A stretch of DNA of 64,000 bases. It comes from Rhea pennata (Eukaryota > Chordata > Aves > Rheiformes > Rheidae). A program made the translations under genes and the position numbers. The stretch's first letter is position 1. Each line of letters opens with the position of its first letter. Under the pieces are notes generated by a model, which worked only from the letters and a program-made list of their open reading frames with translations, searched no databases and was not told where the DNA came from. Positions 12,801-25,100 of the stretch are shown here, piece by piece. The stretch spans positions 63,372,422-63,436,421 of the forward strand of contig NC_084666.1 in the NCBI RefSeq assembly GCF_028389875.1, written 5' to 3'.

Positions 12801-15800
12801 TTGCAAAAAGTCATTACATTAAGGCAACCAAACTATAGTTTTGGTATAGATAAGTTCAAAAATAGACATAATCTTCTGAAGCAGGCAGGTGATCTCTGAG
12901 GATCTAGATTTCCTCTAAGAATGAGGAAATACAAACAAGGTATATAGGAGGCCATCAAACACCGATATAAAAAGTCAGCCGTGTTAGAACACTGATATAA
13001 AAAGTCAGCCATGTTAGATGAAATGCAAATGCATTTGTAGTTGAGAAAAATCAATAATTAATGAACCATCCAATAAGCCATCTTTAAATCAAAGAAAGAC
13101 CTTTCTTAAATGCAAGATCATTTATAGAATAATATATATGACAGTTCCTGATGCACAGCTTGTTCGTGAACAGTCATTCTTTCAGCATCAGCAATTCCAA
13201 CTGCAGATTTTTTCAATGGAAACAAGGAATAGAAGTAGCTCACTGAACTGAGTGAAAGAGAAAGCTTTCAGAATTTGGGTTTCAGGTGCCGAACTATAAT
13301 ATGGATTACAAATGCCATCACTACGCCTAAGTAATCTTACAAATAATTTTGTAGTTTTACAATTGTCAGTAAAATTGATTGGACAAAATAATCATGGAAA
13401 CTGATGGAAACACAGTCTCAGGCATTTTAGAAGAACAATAAATACATGTGGCTTCATTTATTTAGAGGAGATTTATTTAGGTTTTACTTGACCAAAATGG
13501 CACCATTTTTATCTGTATAGGCTGAAAGCAATGCTGCTGGAGTTAACAGAAGTCTTTCCACTGAGTTCATCAGTCTTTAGATCATATTGGGATATCTGGA
13601 TACTTTTAGACAACTGTATGATGTTCTACTAAAGACACATCCTTAAATAGTAGACTGACATTAGATTATAAAGTAACACCAAAAAAGTTTGCCATAAATC
13701 CAAGCGTTGCTTTGCTTTTCACAGCATACAAACTGATCACAAGAGTTAAAGGGCTCCTAGGCTTATAATAATGTTTCATATAATCAAGAATGTTAGAAGA
13801 AAACAGTCATTAAATCCAGTATTTTCAAATCAGGACTCTTGATTCTTAATCCCACATTTAGGCATCTAGGTCATTCAACCAAAAGCCTAACTTGGACTCT
13901 GATTTTGGGGGAAATTTGGCCTAAGCATCAAAAAGTCCTCATTTTGAAGTGATCGGTAATGCTGGCAAAACTGGAAGTCCTTTGGCTGAGGTTGAGTATG
14001 GGCACAAGTTATGGATGAAACTGGTAAGGAGTGATACTTGCTTGGTAAAAAGGCCCAAATTTTTTAAGTCTTAAACCTTTAAGATTGTTAAATGAAGAGA
14101 GCCAAGTATTCGTTTCGTTTTATATTTACACAGCCTGCTTTCATGATCTATTTATGAACCAAGTCCCTCATAACATGGATATTACATTGTGTTTATGTTA
14201 AACAAGCTCTCTAAATATGTGAGGTTGTTGAACCATATGATCCCGTGCTTGACAAATGTAATTCTCTTTTAATACAGCATGCAGAGGCAACAGTTTCCAT
14301 TGTAGGTCGAATATCTGTATTCCAAATAAGAATGTCTGTAACAAAGACGCCGACTGCCTCACAGAAGAGGATGAAACTCAACTTCTCTGTGCAGGTTTCC
14401 TTTTGAGAATTTTTCTTGTTTCTTTCTTTCCACTCTGCTCAGTTACAGCTAGGGACTACACCATGCATATTACTAAATTATTTAACAGATTAACCAAACA
14501 AAATGCATGCAAGACATGCAAAAGTTCATCCTTCCATTGTTACGTTATGAATAGTAGGAGACGAATAAAAACTTAAGTACTTTTCCTCCTATTCCTTCTA
14601 GAAAAGAATGGCAAGAAAACTAAAGGAAGGAGGAAACTGCTAAGGTTTTAGGAAGCTAATTTCTTTTGCTTATATAGCCATCTATCAAACTGCTATCCCA
14701 TATCTGTGACGAAACTGTAGACGGGGAAGCAGGAATATTTTCCTCAAAGATACCAGTTTGATAATACAGTAATTCTTCTGTGGTGTTCCCCTCACTATTG
14801 AAAAGATTTGTTTTGTTTTGAGTTTACAATGTTTTTCCTTGCTCTGATGAGATACAAAGTCTAAAGCCAAAAAGTAAACACTATTGGTAAATGGTGATTG
14901 ATAAAGGTAAACTGAACTCTAAAGGTAAACAATATTGTCAGTAACCTGAGAATAGGCCAAATCCTCTGCCACCATTTAGGAACTGAACTCAATGGGCATT
15001 TTGTTTGAATAAAGGCTGGCCAGATCCAGATCCAAAGCAGCATTTAATTTACCTCTCAAGTTGAATGCCCTGTTAAAGGAGAACATAGCATATAACAGCA
15101 TGACCTAAATTGGGGGAAAAAAATCCTGTTACCTAATGCGCCTTTGGGCTTTAGAAAACTCCTACAGGTTGATGGGGCAGAAGAAGGACGTTCTAATGTT
15201 TCCTGGTGGAGGAGAATGTGCTATCATTTGAGAGATCAAAAAACAAAAAAAGGCCAATTCTTAGGGTTCCTTTGCAGAAAGGTCTCTAAGCATGGAAAGT
15301 AGATAGAATATTTCTATTTGTGTGAAATGGTGTGCATTTACTGTTTTAAAAACAGTTACTGTTTACTGTTTTAAAAGTCCACCACAATTTTGGCACATAG
15401 ATATATTTTCAAGTAACAGAACAAATTTAAATATTTGCAAATGTTTTTAGTATTTCATTATTCTACTACAGATAGAGAAAAAGATGCTGAACATCATGAT
15501 ATGGATGAAGGTAAGTGCAACTAATCCTCCATAAACCATGGCATATGCTCTAATATGTGGCTTTCCAGGTACCAGCCAGCTTGGCAGATCCAGAACACTC
15601 AGATACTTGGATCCAGAACACTCAGATACTTGGATTTGGTGATTCAGTAGCACACAGCCTGAGGCTTACTATTTGTCTCGCTTCACACTAATTTCAACAA
15701 CACCATTGTAATTTATCCTGGGTGAAGATCCATATCTGCATGTTCTGGCAACTGATGGAGGCAAACTTTAAGCAAGTCTAAAGGAACTGCTTTAAAATTA

Positions 15801-18800
15801 TTTGCCTGAATGTTGAAAATGGAAAATGAAGGGAAATAATGTGATAGTAAGACACAGACAATTTCAAAGCCAAAACAGTTACAAAAATTTTTGAGCTTTG
15901 CTTTGCTGCTATTACAGCTACCGACATACTCACACCACTCATGTTTACAAAATAAAGATAAATCTGTCTCAAAATAGAGATGTAGGAATGATGTTCCCAA
16001 AGTTGTAGTGCCTGAATTCTGTGACACATTTTTCCTTTTTGTTAAAGAAAGAAAAATGATAAAGACATTTCTTCCCCACATAAACTGCGGTCTTACAAAT
16101 CACACATTAACTCGACGGAAAAGAATAATAGGTGGAAAAGTTGCAAAAAAGGTAAAAAAAAAAAAAAATAGATAAGAGTTCATTCGGTAGCATTTTAAAT
16201 GGGCGTTGTTGTTCTTCTGTTAAAATGCCTGGAAATAACAAAAGCAGCTCCAACACTGATTTCAAATCTTGCAGCAGTATTAGCATTGCATTGAATGAAT
16301 GTAAAAAGAAGCAGAATTCATAAGTAAAATAGTATGGAGTTGTAAAATGGAGCATTGTAGTTCAAGGATACATTGAAAATGATTCAGCAAAATCCTAGAG
16401 CAGTAATTCAGCAAAATACTTAATATTATAGCTCGAAATCACAATTTTGACAAAACAGAATTTAAACCTAAGCCTTTGAAACAGGATACAGTCATAAATG
16501 CTATACTTGATCATACTGGGTCAGATCCTACATTCCTGATTCCAGATCCTGTTTGGCTGGCTAGAGGACTTTTATGATAGGAAGCTGGGGAGAGAAAGAG
16601 ATCACACAAGGTTACAAAAGTGAGCAAAATTACTGCATTTTGGAATATGTACCCTCTGTATCAGGTGAAGCATAATTCATGGGCAATTTCTGGGCAGCAG
16701 CTTTTGAATTTACAGTCAGATACAGTCAAGGAGATGAGGTGATACAAAGCACTGTTTCCCTTTATGGACTACAAACAATAGTACAATTATTCAAACTTAA
16801 TGTTGTTTGGATTTTTGTTGTTTAAATAGGGTGAATTCCCTTGGCAAGTGGCAATTAGAGAAACTGGCAGTGAAGGTGCAACAGTGTACTGTGGAGGGGT
16901 TTATATTGGTGGCTGTTGGGTTCTGACTGCTGCACACTGTGTCAGGTAAAAAGAACAAACTAGGAAATGATTTCCTTATTACAAGGCAGCAAAATTAATT
17001 TGGATATTATTGCTCTTCTCATCTACTTGTTTTTGGACTCTTATTTGCCTAGTAAATAAAACAACAAAAAACATCAGCTCTCCCGTTAATGATGGGAAAG
17101 ATTCAAAAAAGGTAGATTATTTTGGCAGTGAGCAGAAAGATGAAAAAGTAATGCTGATGTTGAAGAGACATAGCATTCTTCAGTCAGAAACAAAGCAAGC
17201 ATGAAAGGCTCAGCGTAACCACCCTGCATAAAAGGGCGCTTTAGGGGACCTTCCCTCTCCCAGATCAGCTCTTCCTTGGGGAGGTGTGGGATCTGTTCCA
17301 CCATCTGTCCCTGATGGGAACACAGCTGCCAGAAGAAACAGCCAGGAAAGAATTGCTGGGTCCTGCATCCCCTCCACACCTGCTCACTGTTCTTTCACAT
17401 GAAATCGAGGAGATATAAACCCTTGCTTTCCCTTTGTGATAGCACTAAATACAGATGCTAGACTTTAATATTTTTCTGTATTAGTTGCAGTACTCAGCAG
17501 TGTCATCTACATTGCATTCATTTTACTTGAGAAATTCCTGGACGTCAAGTCCAGAAAGAAACTATACGTATGTAATACGAATTTTTATTCTACATTTGGA
17601 AACATATGAAAACATATAAGTGTGCTTGTGTTAAACACCAAAAATACTTTACTTAGTTCTTTTTTTCCAGAGCAAATCGAGTTCATCTGTACCGTATCTG
17701 GATTGGGCTGTTGGATACAATTCGGTTCAACAAAGAGACAGATACTCACAGGCTAAAACGACTGATAATTCACGAGAATTACAATGCTGCAACTTATGAA
17801 AATGACATTGCTTTAATAGAGCTGAAAGGTTCTGAAAAAGGAGAATGCTCCCTAAAATATACCACACCTGCCTGTATTCCCTGGTCAGAGTATATGTTCA
17901 AGCCTGGTGATAAATGCAAGGTTTCCGGGTGGGGACTAGAAAAAGGTACTTGATTCAGTGCTTACTACCAGAATGTATTGTTTATATCTCTGCTTTTCTA
18001 ATCATGGTCAGGTTTAATTTTGAAAAGGCTGAACAGCGGTGTGCGCAAAGCTCTCAGAAAAGGTTGACTGCAGAAAACAGACCATGATTTGGCATTCAGC
18101 TATCATCCTGTTTGTGCTCTTTCCTGGGCAGCTTCCTTTGTTGTCAGTCACTTAGTAAACTGGTCTGGAAAATACCTCTGGTTAAAAAGTACCTGACAAA
18201 AAGAAATGTTGATTTTTCAGCTGGATCTGTTCCCTGAGCTTGTTTGTCTCACTGCAGCACAGACATTTGTGTCAGCTGGAATGAGACAACAGCATGAAGG
18301 AGACCTACCCTTAGCAAACACGTAGTTATTTGTTGAGATATTCACATGCAGGCCTCTTCTCAGAGCAGACACCAGCAGTTCAGTATCGTTTAGATATAGG
18401 AAAGAAGTGGTTATAATTACTGATCTAAGATTTATATGGAGACCTTTTAAAGGTATTTAACAACTGGCAGTTAGTAGCTCACTGTGGCCCATAGTCACAG
18501 ATAGGTCTCTGCTCCCTGCCCTTGAAGACCTGAGCTGCTGCCAAGAGTTTTGAAACTTGGCACGTTTTGTCTCAGCTATGTTTGAGTTTAACCCAGAAAA
18601 GGTTGCACAGAGACAGCTAAAACAGAAGAAGTCACACTTTCAAAGATTTGAGAAGCATGTTTTGTATTACAGAGTGATTACAGTCTGGCATTGGAGCTAC
18701 TGCGTGCTAGCTGTGAGTTTTCTTCTATCCATACTCAGTGGCAGTCCATAAAGCAAATATAAAATTATAAATTATTACGAAAGGGACAGAACAAAACAGA

Positions 18801-21650
18801 GAATCTCCTTAACCTTCCAAATGCATAATTCACCTCTGTCTTTTGTATCTGTCCTCTCATCTCAAAAGGACATAGTAAAATTGGAAAAAGCTCAGATGTT
18901 AACAAGGATGATCAGAGGCAAGGAAGGGCATCAATATTAGGAAAAACTAAGTGAGGCAAAACTGGAAGAGATGGCTCAGTGGGGGGATACAAAAGAGGGT
19001 TTATAAAGTCACAAGAAAATTTTGCCGTCTTTCTTCCCAAGCAACTATAAGGAAGTGTTTCTTCACAGCTGGAACTCCTTGCTCTGTATGGGCTCTAGGG
19101 GTGACTGAACAAGTTTGTGAAGAGAAATTCATTCAGGACTCGTTCATACATAGAAGCCACATCTCAGTCAGGAAGCTCCCTAAGCTGGAAATGACTGGAG
19201 ACCAGGAGAGTACTAGGGAGAAGCATGATAAATGCTGCTCCTGTGCTCATATTCTTCCAACAGAGCTGCTTTTGGCCACTGCTGAAGATAGGGTACTAGA
19301 CTACATGCACCTCTGGTCTGAACTGCTGTAATTAGTACTCCAGAATATCACTGACTGCAGCCATGGAAGAAAAGGTTAAGGCAATTTGCAAGTAAAACTG
19401 AATCTTAGCTATTTATACCACCATCCCCTCATCCCTATAACCTGCTGGAACCTGAAGAGCTCTGGACACATGTAAAAATCTCTCTTTCAGCAAGTGATGA
19501 TTATCACTGTCCTCAGAGGCTGCAGCAGCTGCTTAGTATCATGTACAGAATTAAAAGGTTGTGTGGAACAACTCTAAAATTTCCCCCAGGAAAATAACTT
19601 CCTGTTTTGTTCATAAGTGGCCTGTGATTTAAACTACATAGTTTAAAGGGAGAGATGAAATGCAGATATGAGAGCTGGGGAGAAGCAAAACCAGACATTT
19701 CCAACGGTATTGATTAAGGTTCTCCATTTCACAGAAAACAATATACTGGTTTCCAGGTGTCTGAGAATGTTGATATGGAAAATGGCAAAAAAATGTGAGA
19801 TAGTCAAGCAAGGGGAAAGGGTACAAATATCACTGTATTTAATGCTGCAATTAAACCACTCTGCTTTTGTTTTGAATCATATGGCTGATATACTACAATA
19901 CACATTGGGAGAGTGTTAATGGCAGTTTCTGATTTATAATACTGAAGATTATATTCAGTAGAAAAGCAAATATAAAACTTTCACTTTATGATATTAATTA
20001 TATTAAGTGTCCACTATGCACTTATTTTTAATTAAGAAAAAATTATTCTTTTCTTTTCTAGGTTATACCAAACAATATGTCCTGAAGTGGGGCAATGTTC
20101 ATTTATTTCAAAATTGTTCTGAATTGTATCCAGGACGCTTTTATAGAGGAATGGCATGTGCAGGCAAGCATCAATTTTCTTACTTTTTTTTTTTTTTTTT
20201 TTTTTTTTTAAGTCACCATCAAAACCATTGTTTATAAGATCCAACATACTGGCAGGAAATCTTTAAGACTTAGGAAATACAATAAACCAGATGTCACACT
20301 ATTGCCTTTAGCAAAACGCTCAATGCCTTTGAAGCCTAAATGCATCCACTATTAAATACATATTTATAAGCAGAGTTGCAATGACTATATGCTGAGTTTC
20401 TGTGATTATCTGGGCAAATTTCAGTATGCAATTTGAATTTTTTAAATGCACAAGCATGTTACAGCCCACTGAACCTCCTACCTTTACTGTATTTGATTCT
20501 GACTCAACAAAATATTTAAGCAAATGCCTATCTCAGAGCACATCAGTAGTTCTGTTGACTAGAATGTGATTATTTACCTGCTCAGATATTTACTACTGCT
20601 ATACTATAACCTCAGGAAAAATATTTCACACTTTTCAAACTACCAGTAAGATTATTCTGGCCAGAAACATGCTTTCTATTGGCTGAAAATTTCATTCTTA
20701 ATTCATTTTGTCATGAGCATTGTATTTGCCAAACTGATCACTAAAAGCTGCAAATAACAGTGAATCCTACACATCTGTGCCTTAGAGCAGATACTTGGTG
20801 CCCCAGAAGGTACATGCTTTTTGACTGAGACTATCAGTAGGCACTTTCTTCTCCCCCTCACCACAGCATTCCCGTATCTGCCCATTTATTTTCATGAAGC
20901 TTGTAGAGAAATGTAAATTTGAAGCCTATGCCTCTCTGTCAAGCTTACATGAAACTGGTCAATGAAATGTTTGGTAGAGGGGACACCAAAACTGACACAC
21001 GGGTTTACACACAGTACAGTCACATACATACGCTTCATTTCCACCACATTACAAGTCTTTGTACCTTTTCCTTATAGCTTGTGTTCACTTTTTAGGTGCT
21101 ATTTCTAATGATATAAAATATAATAGGGCAAAACTCTTCTCTATTACACAGAATAAAACAAGATTCACATCACTCATGATTATACTAAAGCACATGAGGA
21201 GAATCTGGCCACCTACAAACGTAAAGAGTCCTTGCACTTAAAAAGAAAGGAGGAGAAACAGACGAAAGGTCTTAGGAATCTCTATTACTAGTGGCCATAA
21301 AGTGCCATTACCAGCAACCATTAGGCAACCACGTCAGGAAATGACAAGGGCCTAAAAACCACCTGAGCTCTATTTTCTGTACTAAGTTATATATGAAGTT
21401 AATTTTGCTTTTTATTTCTTCTTTTGCTTCAGGTACTTATGATGGTTCCATAGACAGTTGCAAAGGTGATTCAGGAGGACCCTTGGTCTGTTTTAATGCA
21501 GAAAATGTGGCGTATGTCTGGGGTGTCGTGAGTTGGGGTGAAAACTGCGGGGAGCCTGGTCACCCTGGTGTATATACAAAAGTGGCCAGCTATTACGACT
21601 GGATTAGCCGTCACGTGACAAGGAATCTCATTTCACGGTACAACATCTGA
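6845..21650 (+). CDS. CFI: Complement factor I, complete 12-exon coding region
   Basis: CFI is the plasma serine protease that cleaves C3b and C4b with cofactors such as factor H. Coding exons: 6845-6904, 8307-8616, 9995-10139, 11472-11650, 12607-12717, 14278-14394, 15472-15510, 16048-16151, 16830-16945, 17671-17945, 20062-20163, 21433-21650; 1776 nt, 591 residues (human 583). Order: signal peptide (1-19), FIMAC domain (about 44-123; [11 protein letters not shown]), SRCR domain (124-231; [11 protein letters not shown]), two LDLR-A modules (232-268 [13 protein letters not shown], 269-307), linker, furin-type site RRKR346/IIGG, then a trypsin-like domain. Catalytic His391 (TAAHC), Asp439 (ENDIAL), Ser533 (GDSGGP); Asp527 gives trypsin-like specificity. 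Exons 3 and 8 use AAG acceptors, and intron 11 appears to be GC-AG. The second LDLR-A module is less acidic than the first. Introns otherwise hold only old repeats and simple tracts. Confidence 0.98.
9712..9862 (+). repeat. Possible ancient MIR/CORE-SINE fragment in CFI intron 2
   Basis: The stretch resembles the 3' half of amniote MIR elements in order: an ATTATCCTCA-like block, a GAGAAAGTGACAGCCTCAAAGTCAC block, a CAGTCACCAG-like block, and a final CAGTCTATTGTTCTTTCCA block. The match is by memory of the consensus and clearly diverged. It sits just before exon 3. Confidence 0.45.
10971..10989. repeat. (AC)9 microsatellite in CFI intron 3
   Basis: Nine uninterrupted AC dinucleotides. Likely polymorphic, no other significance seen. 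Confidence 0.9.
12958..13017. repeat. 30-base tandem duplication in CFI intron 5
   Basis: Two adjacent 30-base copies (12958-12987 and 12988-13017) differ at two positions. The unit contains GATATAAAAAGTCAGCC. It lies about 240 bases after the exon 5 donor. Confidence 0.9.
15587..15632. repeat. 23-base tandem duplication in CFI intron 7
   Basis: Two perfect adjacent copies of a 23-base unit beginning GATCCAGAACACTCAG, about 75 bases after the 39-base exon 7. A third copy starts and breaks off after four bases. Confidence 0.9.
18840..19330 (+). repeat. Old CR1-like LINE 3' fragment in CFI intron 10
   Basis: Diverged sense-strand similarity to the 3' end of CR1 elements: an early block like the AAGGATGATCAGAGG segment after the reverse transcriptase, and a final block near 19265-19328 (GGCCACTGCTGAAGATAGGG, then CTAGACTACATGCACCTCTGG) that matches the old CR1 ending in which a diminutive of 'tactggactagatggacctttggtctga' is recognisable. 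Heavily mutated, so it is an old insertion; the ends are approximate. Confidence 0.55.
20160..20209 (+). other. GC donor of CFI intron 11 with following T26 tract
   Basis: Exon 11 appears to end at 20163 (TGTGCAG) followed by GCAAGC instead of GTAAGC. Joining here to the acceptor before 21433 restores the conserved [10 protein letters not shown] sequence in the correct phase. An uninterrupted T run (about 20184-20209) begins 20 bases into the intron. A GT donor six bases upstream (after 20157, GTGCAG) would also keep the frame but would delete the two residues AG from the conserved CAG triplet, so it is less likely. Confidence 0.75.
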
Positions 21651-21848
21651 AGCTCTGAAAAGAAATTACTTTCTTGTTATCACCTACGGAAAAGTGAAGA
21701 GCAGCCCTTTGTTACAATGAACACTCATGTAACTTAGTAACTATTAGTACAAATCTTTAAAGAATATATTTTGAAAATGCTTAGAGCTTTATGAATGCCT
21801 TGATTTTGAAGGAGCCTGTGGTCACAGGAGCCCACAGCAAAATTATCT

Positions 21849-21854
21849 AATAAA
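21849..21854 (+). terminator. AATAAA poly(A) signal of CFI
   Basis: Canonical hexamer about 200 bases after the CFI stop codon, followed within 50 bases by a T/G-rich stretch. This would give a short 3' UTR. A second AATAAA at 22415-22420 could serve a longer form. Confidence 0.65.
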
Positions 21855-24049
21855 AGCATGCTTACAGCAGGGAAATTAAAATAGCTGTCCTTTTGTTGTT
21901 ATTACCTTGAAGAGGGTGGAATCTGGGGGGGTTGTTTTGTTTTGTTTTGTTTTTTTCAGATTGCAGTTAAATTGGGGATGTATATGTTTTTAAAACAGAC
22001 AACAATGCTGAAAGCAGTGGCTGGAAAATGACGGACACACTGGTGGTATACAAAGGTCAGCAAGCATAATACTTTTTAAAGAAATTCTATCACCTCAACA
22101 TGTAAGTGATGAGAAACTTTCAGGATGCTGCTTTGCTTGCCTGATTATTCTTCAGGCTTACTGAGAAATTAGACTTAAGACTGTCTATTCATTAACAGAT
22201 TGAGTATGATCATAAGATTTGGGTAACTAATACAACAATTACCGAAATAATTACTCTGTTTAGTCATACTTCCCTCAGCTACAAAATAAGTCAGTTTTTA
22301 TCTAGTTAATATACCTTATCTGATCATCTAGCTTGTGGCAGTTTTTTAGCTCTAAGTTCTATTAATTTAACTGTAGCTGGTCAAAAAAGGAATCTTAAAA
22401 CCTTGCACTTAAGTAATAAAGTGTCTTAAACAGTAAGTGTCTTTACTATCTTAAGTTTTCTGTGTATATACAGTGCTGGTACTTTGACAAACTCAAGTAG
22501 TGTTTTACTGCATGTACATATACCTATGTAAATACAATGCATATCAATAAAATACGTATCAATTAAATATATAGATATATATAAAGTATATGGATTAAAT
22601 GTATATACCTAATTAAAATTCTACAAAAACAAGTTACAGACTTTAGGTCAAGAGAACAATCTCAGTCATAAAAAACCAGATTCTTAAATTAGCAATAGCT
22701 TCTTACACCAATACACAAAACCATGAAAGAGTAACGCAAAGAAAGAACACAAGCCTTACAAGGAGCTGATCCTGCACAGTAAACTCAGGGGGGGGGTTGC
22801 CACTGCCCAAACTGATACAGAAGTGGACAAACACAAGGGACCACCAACAAAGCGCAACCACGAAGCAGAAAGTCCTTCTCCCTTCACCAACCCTCCTGAT
22901 GAAGTTCTGCCCACATCTTCATCAGGAAGCCTGTGCTGGAGCAGAGCCTAAAGGACCACTGCGTTTTTAGACAGAAGCACTTGTACCTGGTATAAGAAAA
23001 TGTCAGTCTACATAGAACAGCCTCACATTTGGCAAGGATAACGCATACAAGAAATTATGTTACGGGTAGGCCAGGCGCTGCGTCAGCTGGAAGACAGGCT
23101 AGCATAGACACCCGTGCTGCTAGCAGTGCCAGAATTTTGGACTGGTAACCTCAGCAGAAAAGTGGCAAATGACTCCAGAACCATCTCATTCACTTCTAGG
23201 AAACTCCTAGATAATTATACAATGCACTTCACTCAATACTAATTTACAAATGTTTTTAATTTCTGAGATTTAGTCTATTCCTCTCAACTAACTGCCCTGT
23301 TAAATAATGACACTTTTTTTGTTAAATAGTTCACTATAGTCTGCTTTAGACAGCACTTTTATTGATTAAGGGTCCTGATTAGGAAAAGTATTTAAGCCTA
23401 TTCCTGTGTAAGAACTGCTTTCCTGAATTAGGGTCTTTATGTAGAGTAGTAGTAGGGGAAAGCTAGCGTGAAAAGCTGGAAAGACAGGCATAGGAAGAGC
23501 TCCCTCTTTGGTTTGATTTAATTAACTTCTGTCAAAAACTTTTTCCATCTATTTCTTCAGTAGCTACAAATAATATTAAACACTGATACCAAAAAGAAAA
23601 ACCAATGGAATATATGTCACCTACATTTCTGCCCTGCCTCTTGGTCTGGAAGTCAACTCAGTTTTCTTTCCATTCCCTGTTTTCTTCACAGTTTGTCCTG
23701 AAAATGCAATGATGTTACATTCTGAGAGATTTCATACATCTTAAAATAATGCTTTTTTTGCAAAAATTAGAACAATTCCTATGTGGTTCCACTTTAGCTC
23801 ATCTAAGAAGCATTTGGAATCTAAAATGTATATATACATACACATATATAAAATCTGTAATGTTTTGCAAATGGGTTCATTTTGGCCTGATTTTTCTCCA
23901 GCACATCAAGACCGGACTTTTAATGTTTAATGGACAGGCTTCCATACTGCCCTCTTCTACACCGCCAACTCGCACGTCTGCAGGCGTTTCCGGAAAACGA
24001 ATCACTGGCGTCGCAGCATCGCTTTCACGTTTAAACACCGCCGTAAAAT
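21855..24049. other. Intergenic spacer between CFI and PLA2G12A
   Basis: AT-rich sequence with short AT microsatellites near 22540-22600 and 23830-23850. No gene, RNA gene or clear transposon was recognised. Confidence 0.6.
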
Positions 24050-25100
24050 TGCCCTAAGATTCCGGAACACTCCGGACACGCTCGCTGGCGCACACCTATC
24101 TCCCACAGGAGCTCGCTCTCCGGACGGCCGAGCCTTTCCGGGCTGGGAGCACGGTCGCCGCCGGCCCGCCCGGGTGCCGGAGCGCCCTGGTCCTGCGGGC
24201 TGTGTCGGCGCTGCTGGGGAAGGAGCCTTGGCGGGGCCTCCCCATCCTCCCGCCGCGGCCGCCACAGCGGAACGGCCGGCTGGAAAATCATGTTTTTTTC
24301 CAATACCCCAAATCAGCACTTTTTCCCCAACGCCTTTCGCGTTTAGCAATAGGAGGCTCGGCGTTTCTAACGCAGTGACCAGATCGAGTGTTTTCCCCCC
24401 GGAGGGAGCACCCTGAGGCCCCGCACGGCCCCAGAGCCCCGCGCCTCGCGAGCGCTGCTCAGCCGGGCCCGGCTCCCGCGGCACCGGGCGGGCCGGGCGC
24501 GCCGGCCTCCCCTCCCCGCCCGGCCCCGCCGCCGGCCGCCGCCGCAGAGCGCCTCTGCGGGGCGGGGCCCGGCCGGGGCGGGCGCTGCGGCGGCGGCGGC
24601 GGCGGCGGCGGGGCCTGAGGGGCGCGGGCGGGCGCCGCTCGGCGCTCGGCATGGCCCGCGCCCTGCTGCTGCTGCTGCTGGGCTGCGCCTGGCTGGGCGG
24701 GCGGGCGCCGGCGGCGCGGGGCCAGGAGGCGCCGCAGACGCCCGACTGGCGGATGACGCTGAAGACCATCCGCAACGGCGTGCACAAGATCGACGTGTAC
24801 CTCAACGCGGCCCTCGAGCTGCTGGGCGGCGAGGACGGCCTGTGCCGGCACAAGTGCGGCGACGGTGAGGCGGGGCCGCGCGCCGGGAGCGGGCGGGCGG
24901 GCGGGAGGCGGCGGCGCCCGGGCGCGGGCTGCGCGGCTGCTCCTTCCCGAGGTGTTTTGCCTCCTCGGTCACGTCTGCCCGCGGGCTCGGCTAGTTCCCA
25001 GCGGCAGAACAGGGTGAAGGGTCAGTTTCTCGAACTACCGCCGCCGCTCGCCGCGGCCGGCGATGTGAAATCGGGAGAGGCACGGCCTGAACGCGGGTTT
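24050..25100 (+). promoter_or_regulatory. CpG island spanning PLA2G12A promoter, exon 1 and start of intron 1
   Basis: G+C and CpG density rise steeply from about 24050 and fall again by about 25100. The first coding exon (24651-24864) is inside. The transcription start is not determinable but probably lies within the few hundred bases before the ATG. Long open frames on the opposite strand here are compositional. Confidence 0.75.
24588..24611 (+). repeat. (CGG)8 triplet repeat in the PLA2G12A 5' leader
   Basis: Eight uninterrupted CGG units ending 39 bases before the start codon, probably in the 5' UTR. GC triplet runs in leaders can vary in length and affect translation; only the repeat itself is seen here. 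Confidence 0.85.

Noticed and set aside
13840-14000. Possible ancient amniote interspersed repeat in CFI intron 5 (TTTAGGCATCTAGG, GCCTAACTT, AAATTTGGCC)
   Set aside because: Only short word matches to a repeat family seen in turtles and crocodilians; not enough to support a feature without a profile search.
16505-16570. CATACTGGGTCAGATCC near 16510, like the antisense end of an old CR1
   Set aside because: The similarity stops after about 17 bases, so a chance match cannot be excluded.
24002-24853. 283-codon open frame on the minus strand over PLA2G12A exon 1
   Set aside because: Lies antisense to a real exon inside a CpG island; low-complexity Pro/Arg/Ala protein with no family resemblance.
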